From Cephalopachus bancanus (lineage: Eukaryota; Chordata; Mammalia; Primates; Tarsiidae), in the NCBI GenBank assembly GCA_027257055.1, contig JAPVLO010000019.1, forward strand, positions 17,162,501 to 17,226,500: a stretch of 64,000 nt of DNA, read 5' to 3'. Below are positions 56,069-64,000 of the stretch, piece by piece. The notes under the pieces are model-generated. The model ran no database searches and was not told the DNA's origin. It saw only the letters and a program-made list of their open reading frames with translations. A program made the translations under genes and the position numbers. Numbering within the stretch: position 1 is the first letter of the stretch; each line of letters starts with the position of its first letter.

Positions 56069-57200
56069 TCATTCATTTATTAACTCAGTCATTAATCTGA
56101 CAAGAATTTGAATGCCTACTATAAGCCAAACTCTATGCTAGCTGCTAGGGACACGATGGTGATTAAAACAGACATGGTTCTTGTCTTGCAAGAAGCTGTC
56201 TCATGGAGAAACAGGCACTTAATTATGATATGAGATAATGTACCAAGAATAAAAAATACAGTGTGCCCATAGAGTGTTTAACTGGGATGTCAACCTTGTA
56301 TTGTGGCAGGAGGCGGCATATGCTCAAATATATTTCTTGTGTGATTGAGTGAATAAAGACAGAAACACACGTGACTGATTCGGGATCAGCAGTTGGCCTC
56401 ACCTGGGCTGCCACTAGTCCAGTGGCAAGAAGGAAAGGTTGACAGCAGTTAAAGGTATTTCCTTTTGAAAGGCAAGTTGCAACTTTAAAGACCCGCCAGG
56501 TTCCTGGGCAGGTTTTGTTTAAGAAAGCCCAAATGGCCCAAAGACTGGCTATTTCATAGAAATGGAAAAGAGTCTGATCTAAAACCCCCCTTCTGAAGTT
56601 GACAGTTTACAAGCCTGCGGTTCCTGGAAACCATTTGTTCTTTGAGAAATCTGATTTTGCTGAGTACAACCTTGTAAGATTCCAAAGGAGGTATGTAATC
56701 ACTCAACACGACCCCCCTCCCTTACCTAAATGAGGGTATAAGACCCCACATCTCCTGTTCTGGGGGCTCGAGCTCGATTTGAATACATGAAATTCTCAGC
56801 CCACTGTGCTAGCCAGCGTAATAAAGTGCCACTTCCTATAATAGTCTCGGTGTCACGATCTCTCTCTTTTTCCTGCTACATTTCGGGGATCAGAAAAGAC
56901 CTCCCCAAGGAAGGCTGATCTAAATGAAGACTAGAAAGAGATGTAGGAGCTATTCACCCAATGAAGTGTGATAGGAAAGAGAGAGAGAGAGCATTCTAGA
57001 TAGTGGGAACGGTGTGAGCACAAGTCTGAGATAGAAAGGAACTTGTTTAGAGAATGAAGAACAAAGAGAAAGCCAACTTTTCTGGAGCTGAGTGCAGAAG
57101 GAAAGAGAGGCATTAAAGGAGACTCAGGACCAGGGCAGAGACAAAGCTTGCAATAACTTGTGATTCGTTTAGACTTCATCTGAAGATCAACGGAGGCCAC
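56069..57200 (-). mobile_element. Ancient L2-type repeat split by an ERV LTR
   Basis: Left part ttcattcattcatttattaa ... agccaaactctatgctagct is the reverse of an L2 3' end. Its continuation (ccaaggaaggctgatctaaa, gagagcattctagatagtgg) resumes after 56880. Confidence 0.6.
56302..56880 (+). mobile_element. Endogenous retrovirus LTR
   Basis: 579 bp with inverted termini TGTGGCAGG and CCTGCTACA (8 of 9). TATAAG at 56737-56742, AATAAA at 56820-56825, U5 ending in a CT-rich run. A GGGGGCTCGAGCTCG stretch follows the TATA. Gammaretrovirus-like layout. No target-site duplication is evident and no internal genes. Confidence 0.85.
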
Positions 57201-57625
57201 TACATAGTGTCACAAATGTCCAACAGTGAGTGATCTCTCCTCAAACTCACAGTCTTGAAAATTCATGGAAAACAGAAGGCAGGGGAGGAAAATTGGAGAG
57301 AGCTGCAACAAATCAACTTTGGATTGTGTTCTTTCTTCTCAGAAATCTGTACCTTATATCAATCCAGTCCATGACAGCTTCTTAGTCTCAAGGCCCCCAG
57401 AAAATAAATATATTCTTACTCAAAATGTATCTGCCCACTCTATGTCTGACATCTCTTGCTGGCATAGTCCCTGCATGCCTAAATCTGAGCTTGATTTTCT
57501 TTGGAAGTTGACAGCACTGATTAATTGTCTGCACTTGGAAAACAGTACTGCCTGGTCTGGCAAAGGCTATGCTTGTTTCCATGAATGGAAAGTGAAGTGA
57601 AAGAGGTTAAAAACACACATTGTTG
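57201..57625. other. Unassigned stretch with a chance ORF
   Basis: A 111-codon plus frame (57265-57600) has no domain I recognise and no splice or conservation evidence. Not called as a gene. Confidence 0.5.
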
Positions 57626-57915
57626 ATCAAGCTCGGTGGCTCATCCTTTAATCCTAGCACTTTGGGAGGCTGAGGCAAGTGGATTGCCTGAGCCCGCGGG
57701 TTCAAGACCAGCCCAGACAACTTGATGAGACCTCTTCTCTACAATAAGTAAAAAAAAATTAGCCAGGCATGATTGCGTGCACCTGTAGTTCCTGCTACTT
57801 GGAAGGCTGAGGTGCAACAAGGATCTCTGGAGCCCAGCAGGTTGACGCTGGGGTGGCCATGAGTGTGCCACAGCACTCCAGTCTGGGTGACGGAGTGAGA
57901 CTCCAGCTCAAAAAA
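57626..57915 (+). mobile_element. Young-family Alu, older member
   Basis: AGCTCGGTGGCTCATCC head, GACAACTTGATGAGACC junction, tail of CAAA units. Confidence 0.88.
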
Positions 57916-58955
57916 ACAAACAAAAACACTGTTTCTCTTCTTACAATTGGAACCTGCCAAGTAGCGCACAAAGGGGAAACAGACAGGAAGAAATATGGTG
58001 TATTTTTCTTTTTGAAGATGAGGCAAAATTTACCTATGTGTTTGTTTTCACGCCATTGGGTCTCCAGAAAGTACTGGCACGAACTTGTAGAAGAGAAAAT
58101 GAATACAATGACTTCCTTTTACAGGATATGTTTGGTGAGAATATGAAAGACTACATATCTGGAAAAGAAGATGGCATTTCTCTCTTGTTCTTGCTCTGTG
58201 AGTTAGCAATACTGTGGAAAAGTATTTATCCATTAACTTGGACTGGTTAAACATTATTCCCAAACATGAAATCCTCTTTCTGGCCAGCTAGTCTAGTCCA
58301 GGTTCCCAGCTTCCCCTTACCTTGAATGGTCTGCCTTCCTTGCTTCTCCAGCTAACCAGATTCTAGCCAGCATGCAAAGTGAGGCCTTGTTGGAGGTACA
58401 CCATCGCCCTCAGGCTTCAGACTGAGGCCAGATTCTTGCTTTAACTTAGCTCAAAAAGACGTTATTGTTCTACCACTCATTCAATCTGAATGCAACTGCT
58501 TTGCATTGTTGCAAAACATTTCCCTGTGTGTCTTGTTTGCTCAAACACTAAAGCTTTGGGAGAGAAAAGTCTGGCACTTCTTGGGAATCCTCCCTCATAA
58601 TGGATTATAGGTGTTCAAGAGTCACCAGGTACTTAATTAATAAAAACGTAAATGAAGTTTCTTTAGGTTCACTCAGCTCATAGAATAAAACTAGACTATG
58701 AGCTATTTCCCTCCAGGTTTAAAAAAAAAGGTACTTTTTTCTTAAGTAAAAACATGACAATGAAAAGCAAAAGTCATCAAAGGATTTTTGTGATTAGTAA
58801 ATGGGTTAAAAGCTACAGTATTTGGCGATATCCCTTTTTCCATATCATCCAGCTATCATTGGTAAACAATAAGCTTCATATATTTAAAGCATGCAGTTTT
58901 TACATATAGTATATTCACTCAAACACACACACACTTATTTTGAATTTAATTTGCT
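57916..58955. other. Unassigned stretch
   Basis: No gene or named repeat. A short CA run lies at 58923-58934. Confidence 0.5.
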
Positions 58956-60200
58956 CTTCTTTTTCTAGCTCCTGAAGACAAAAAGTGAAGTCATTAATTT
59001 GCAAGTTTTTTCTTCAAAAACAGCATTTCATTCTATAAATCTCCTTCTAATTATTGCCTATATCTCTGAAAAATCATCTCCATAATCAATAATAATGTAC
59101 ATATACATTATTCCCAAATGACTAATAATGTTGATCACCTTTTTATGGGCTTATTTGCCATCTGTATTTCTTCTTTGAAGGATTGCCTGCTAAATTATTT
59201 GCATATTTTTAATTGGTTGTTTATTTTCTCATTATTTAATTTTAAAATATGACCTGGATGCAAGTCTTTTTTCAGATATTGGATTTCTATATTCTATTTG
59301 AGTTAATTTTTGTATATCGTGTGATGTATGGACCAAAATATTTTTTTGCAGAGTGGATATAGAATTGTTACTCCACCATCTCTTAAAAAATCACCCTTTC
59401 TATATTGAATTGTTTTTGTACTTTTTGTCAAAAGCTAATTGATCATGTAGGTGTGGTTTATTTCTTAAAACTCTTTTTTGTTTTATTGATCTATTTGTCT
59501 GTTTTGATGCTAATGCTATACTATCTTGACTACTGTATGCTTACAAGATTTGAAGTCAGGTAATACAAATCTCCCGACTTTAATCTTGCTTTTCAAAGTT
59601 GTTTAAGCTATTTTTCCTCCTTTGTATTTCTATATGAATTTTAAAATACGCTTGTCAATAAAAAAAATCCTGCTAGAATTTTGATTGAGATTATTTTGAA
59701 TCCATATATCATTGCAGTGAAAATCAACATCTACACAATGTTGAGTCTCCTGATCTATGAACATGGTATATGTATATTCATTTACCTAGGTCTTCTTTAA
59801 CTTCTGTCAGTATTATTTTATAATTTTAAGTACACTGGTTTTACACACTTGTTGTCAGATACATCCCAAGTACTTCATATTTTTGATGCTATTGTAAATG
59901 ATTTTGTTTTTAAATTCAATTTCTCATTCAAGCATATTGAAATACAATTGATTTTTGTATATTGTTCTTGTCTTTTGCAATCTTATTAAATTAATTTATT
60001 AGTTCTAGTAGTTTTTTGTAGATTCCATAAAAGATAATATAAACAATATTGCTTCTTTCTTTCCAATGGGAATGTCTTTTTTTTTCCTCACACAGTGAGA
60101 AATGCTGAATAGAAATGGTGAGAATGAACCTACTTCCCATGTTCTTAGTCTTATGATGAAAGCATTTGTTAAGATTATCAAATATCTAGTGTTTTCATTT
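58956..60200 (-). mobile_element. Old L1M ORF2 region, minus strand
   Basis: Reads as reverse L1: ttgagttaatttttgtatat, ttgtcaaaagctaattgatc, aattttgattgagattattt, ttcagtgagaaatgctgaat. Strongly diverged. Confidence 0.8.
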
Positions 60201-60232
60201 TACCAATTGTCTTAGAAATATTTACATTTTTT

Positions 60233-60543
60233 GTTTGTTTGTTTGTTGAGTTGGATTCTCACTCTGTTACCCAGACTGGAGTGCAGTGGCCGCTCCCGGC
60301 CACCGCAGCCTCGACCTGCTGAGCTCCGGCAATCCTTCCGCCTCAGCCTTCCAAGTAGCTGGAACTCAGCCTTCCAAGTAGCTGGTACGCACGCTACCAC
60401 ACCAGCTAATTTTTTAATTTTTATTGTAGAGATGAGGTCTCACCAAGTTGCCCAGGTGGGTCTCGAACCCGAGGGCTCAGGCAATCCACTCGCCTCAGCC
60501 TCCCAAAGTGCTGGGATTACAGGCTGAGCCACCCAGCCCAGGC
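60233..60543 (-). mobile_element. Young-family Alu with a 23-bp internal tandem duplication
   Basis: Duplication of the target agaaatatttacattttt at 60215-60232 and 60544-60561. Within the right monomer a 23-bp unit at 60342-60364 is repeated at 60365-60387 with one difference. Confidence 0.94.
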
Positions 60544-60561
60544 AGAAATATTTACATTTTT

Positions 60562-61860
60562 ACAATTTTTAATTTGAATTGGAACCCACATAAGGTCCGT
60601 ATATTGTGATCTGTCAACATATCTCTTAAGTCTCTTCTGATATAGTATAAGTTTCTCCTCTCTTTTTTCTTGCATTTTTGTTGTTGTCGATTAAGTAATG
60701 ATCACTTTTAACATTTTCCTGATTCCTTTATTTCATTGAAATTAGTAGGTAGAACAGTATATCTGACAAAGGCCTAACATCTAGGATCTACAAGGAACTC
60801 AAACGTGCCAAAAGGAAAAAAACAAACAGCCCCTTTAAAAAGTGGGCAAAAGACATGAATAGACACTTCTTAAAAGAAGATATATGGGCAGCCAACAGAC
60901 ACAAGAAAAAGTGCTCAGCCTCACTCATCATCAGAGAAATGCAAATCAAAACCACATTGAGATACCACCTAAATCCTGTAAGAATGGCCATCATTAATAA
61001 AACAAACAACAACAGATGCTGGTGAGGATGTGGAGAAAAAGGAACGCTTCTACACTGCTGGTGGGAATGCAGACTAGTACAACCTCTTTGGAAGACAATG
61101 TGGCAATTTCTGAAAGAACTAAATATCGACCTTCCATATGACCCAGCAATTCCCCTATTGGGAATATACCCGGAGGAACTCAAATTATTCTACGAAAAAG
61201 ATATCTTCACACATATGTTTGTTGCAGCTCTATTCACAATAGCAAAAACATGGAACCAACTATGTTGCCCATCGAAGCTGGACTGGATTTAAAAAATGTG
61301 GTACATATGCGCAATGGAATACTATGCAGCCATAAAGAAGGACAAATATATGGACTTTGCAGCAAATTGGATGGATTTAGAGTCTATCACACTCAGTGAT
61401 TTATCACAGAAACAAAGAACTGAGTTCCATATGTTCTCACTCATAAGGTGACCTTGAACAATTATAATGCTATAAGAAAGCAATCGGCAGTAGTGGAAAA
61501 CTGGGGGGAGGGGGACTGGCAGTTGAGGGAAACTGCTAGGGGAGGGAGGGGCTTACCTCATCAACAAGGGTACCTGTATGATCAATGTTTGTAAATCTAA
61601 CCCTGAATTATACTCCACACCTTTATAATAAATAAATTAATTAATTAAAAAAAGAAATTGGTAGGTAGATCTAAAGGGTTTATTAGATTACGTTTAGGTA
61701 TTTTTAGAAGCATGACTTCATGGACCCTGTTGCATATTCTTATCAGGAAGTCATGAGCTCTATTTGTCTCTGACATTATGAGCCTTTAATGATCAGTATT
61801 TATATTCATAAATTCATTGATGGTTACAAAATGATATTTATATTTTATCATTTTTCTTTG
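60562..61860. mobile_element. Ancient interspersed repeat split by a young L1
   Basis: Left part (60562-60737: catatctcttaagtctcttc) and right part (61670-61860: catgacttcatggaccctgt) form one old repeat seen widely in mammals. I cannot name the family with certainty. Confidence 0.5.
60754..61653 (+). mobile_element. Young L1, 5' truncated to 900 bp
   Basis: ORF2 tail, 3' UTR and A-rich end (TTAATTAATTAAAAAA). Target-site duplication gaaattagtaggtaga (60738-60753) / gaaattggtaggtaga (61654-61669). Less decayed than the other L1s. Confidence 0.95.
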
Positions 61861-62098
61861 CTTATTAGCTGGACTACATCTCTAAAGATAAATTTTATCA
61901 GCTATTTAGTTGATTAAATGTGCTAGTTACACATTATTTCTGAGTTTTTGAATTCTGCTTAAGTTTTTCTTTAATGTCTTTTATCTTATTCTTGATATTT
62001 TAAAAACATTACAGTTTTGACCCATTTTATGGGCACTTCCTGGCATAATTTTGCTGTTTGTAGGAATGTTATTCAGTTTCTTCTTTCCTTTTATTCTT

Positions 62099-62397
62099 TT
62101 TTTTTTTTTTTTTTTTTTGAGTTGGAGTCTCACTCTGTCGCCCAGACTGGAGTGCAGTGGCCGCTCCCGGCCACCGCAGCCTCGACCTGCTGGACTCCGG
62201 CGATCCTTCCGCCTCAGCCTTCCGAGTAGCCGGAATTACAGGCATGCGCTACTATGCCCGGCTGGTTTTTTTTTTGATTTATTGTAGAGATGAGGTCTCG
62301 CTGCCCAGGCGGGTCTCGAACCCGCGGGCTCAGGCAATCCGCTCACCTCAGCCTCCCAAAGGCGCGGAATTACAGGCTGAGCCACCGAGCCCGGCTC
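62099..62397 (-). mobile_element. Young Alu, minus strand
   Basis: Near-consensus copy with the deleted junction. Exact duplication tccttttattctt at 62086-62098 and 62398-62410. An extra T run sits in the monomer linker. Confidence 0.96.
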
Positions 62398-62589
62398 TCC
62401 TTTTATTCTTATAATAATAACTTTGTGTGAAATTTAACCTTGATGCTTTTCTTTTGCATATTTTTATATGAGCTATTAATTTTTATGTTTTGCATGACAT
62501 TAATTTTCCTCTTTTAGAGAAAAAGAAATCTTTTGGAAGGAGGCTAAGTTTACAGAGCTTTTATCCCCCCTCTGTTGTTTGCATAGTTT

Positions 62590-63170
62590 AAAAAGCATTT
62601 AAGACAACACCAAATGCTCACAAGGATGTAGACAAACTGTATCACTGACACATATCTGGTGGAAGTGTAAAATGGTACAATCACTTTGGAAATCATTTGT
62701 GTTTCTTATAAAGCTAAACATACAGCTGCAATACAACCCAGAAATTGTACTTCACTTAAACTTACACATGAATGTTTACAGCAACTTTATTTGTAAACTG
62801 GAAACAGACAAGCACCCCTTCCACAGCTAGGTGGTTAAATAAATGGTGGCACATCTATGTCATGGAAATTATGGAAGACTACTTAATTATAAAAAGGAAT
62901 GAACTATTGGTGCATGCAACAACCTTGATGAATCTTGGGTAATTATGATGAGTGAAAAAAGTCAATCACTAAAGGTATGTGAGTCCCTTAATGTAACATT
63001 TTTGAAAGGAGGTAGATTGGTAGTAAGGGGAGGTAAGTAGATATGGCAACAAGAAATGTTGGACTGCTCAGTGTCACTGGCTGTGGTGCTGATTACACAA
63101 ATCTACACAGGTAATAAAATGTATCTAATTAAATATGCACACACATAAACTAGTTCAAGTAAGACTGAAA
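62590..63170 (+). mobile_element. Old L1M 3' end
   Basis: caaatgctcacaaggatgta, gtggaagtgtaaaatggtac, aagactacttaattataaaa and the following UTR-like part follow L1M order. Confidence 0.82.
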
Positions 63171-63307
63171 AAAGCTAAATGGGATTGGTGAAGCGTATCC
63201 ATGTTAATGTCTTGGCTCTAATATTTTATTACAGTTTTGCAAAGTGTTACCATTGGGGGAAATTGAGTAAAGTGTATCCAAGTTCCCTTTACATTATTTC
63301 TTTTCTT

Positions 63308-63595
63308 TTTTTTTTTTTTTGAGTTGGAGTCTCACTCTGTCACCCAGACTGGAGTGCAGTGGCCACTCCCGGTCACTGCAGCCTCGATCTGCTGGGCTCC
63401 GGCGATCCTTCTGCCTCAGCCTTCCAAGTAGCTGGAATTACAGGCATGCGCTACCACACCCGACTAATTTTTTGATTTATTGTAGAGATGAGGTCTCGCC
63501 TTCCCAGGCGGGTCTTGAACCTGCGGGCTCAGGCAATCCACTCACCTCAGCCTCCCAAAGGCGCAGGATTACAGGTTGAACCACCAAGCCCGGCC
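63308..63595 (-). mobile_element. Young Alu, minus strand, without clear target-site duplication
   Basis: Family-typical. Flanks (cattatttcttttc and ggtatagtggtatt) do not match convincingly. Confidence 0.92.
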
Positions 63596-64000
63596 GGTAT
63601 AGTGGTATTTCAAACTGAAGGCACTTTGGGAGGGAGACGGTAGATGCAGGCAGGGACTTTCTCTGGGATCCCCTTGTCTGCCTAGAGCCAGATCCTCCAA
63701 AAAGAACTCTATGGTCATTGATCCACTCCCCTAGGAGTTTCATCAAAAAGAAAAATTTAACTTGTATCACAGGAGGGGCGTCAGGAAGTCCATGCCACAC
63801 CTGGACAAACTGCATCACAGACTGTCACCTAGTCTTCTGAGGGCCCATTCATCCTTCCCATGAATCATGCACTCTGCCGTAAGTTGCTCACATACCCTCT
63901 CCCCTACAAGGAGGCTTTTAGATCTTGATCCTGGGTGGGGTGTGACCCCAGCAGCCGGCATAGTTTTAAGACAAAGTGAGAAAAAAAAAGAGGAAAGAAA
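63596..64000. other. Unassigned stretch at the window end
   Basis: Nothing recognised. Confidence 0.5.

Noticed and set aside
57265..57600. 111-codon frame in unique sequence
   Set aside because: No known domain, no splice or promoter evidence, and a frame this long is expected by chance in 49 kb.

Overview
The window is nuclear DNA from a primate. It opens inside the lipoprotein lipase gene (LPL, + strand) and continues about 49 kb into the intergenic DNA downstream. Exons 3 to 10 of LPL are present with intact reading frame and GT-AG splice sites. Coding exon lengths (180, 112, 234, 243, 121, 183 and 105 bp) equal those I recall for human LPL. If exons 1-2 have the human length, the stop falls after residue 475. 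Exons 1-2 and the promoter lie upstream of the window. I see no other gene.

The rest is repeat-dense. About 33 dimeric 7SL-derived Alu elements are present. That makes the genome a primate. Most belong to one distinctive young family: a left monomer starting GCCGGGCTCGGTGGCTCAGCC, a linker ending ATAAATCAAAAAATCAGCC, and a GTGGCCGGGAGCGGCCAC hairpin in the right monomer. It is not the AluS/AluY of monkeys and apes. It also does not look like the lemur Alus or the loris tRNA-type SINEs I remember. I therefore infer a tarsier-lineage genome, from memory and without a database.

Layout. 1-861: LPL intron 2. 862-12615: exons 3-9 with introns holding old Alus, a MITE-like element and an AT palindrome. 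12616 to about 14605: the 3' UTR exon with two poly(A) signals. 14.6-22 kb: old L1, nested Alus and two MLT1-type LTRs. 22.1-23.6 kb: a minus-strand L1. 24-35 kb: young Alus, a Tigger-like MITE, L1M, a MaLR LTR and another LTR. 35.9-38.6 kb: two inverted duplications. 40.5-43 kb: nested and paired Alus. 43.6-48.3 kb: two opposed L1 fragments, each with a young Alu inside. 49-53 kb: mostly old or unassigned sequence. 53.7-56.9 kb: a solo LTR inserted in an Alu, and a second ERV LTR. 59-63.6 kb: old L1, a 900-bp young L1 and more Alus.

The most interesting structure is a pair of inverted duplications (35893-36903 and 37851-38550). They have 259-bp and 147-bp arms, 95% and 97% identical by hand count, with no indels. 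In the first, an Alu is cut in two and its tail lies about 490 bp away in opposite orientation. This is what an inversion with staggered breaks would leave.
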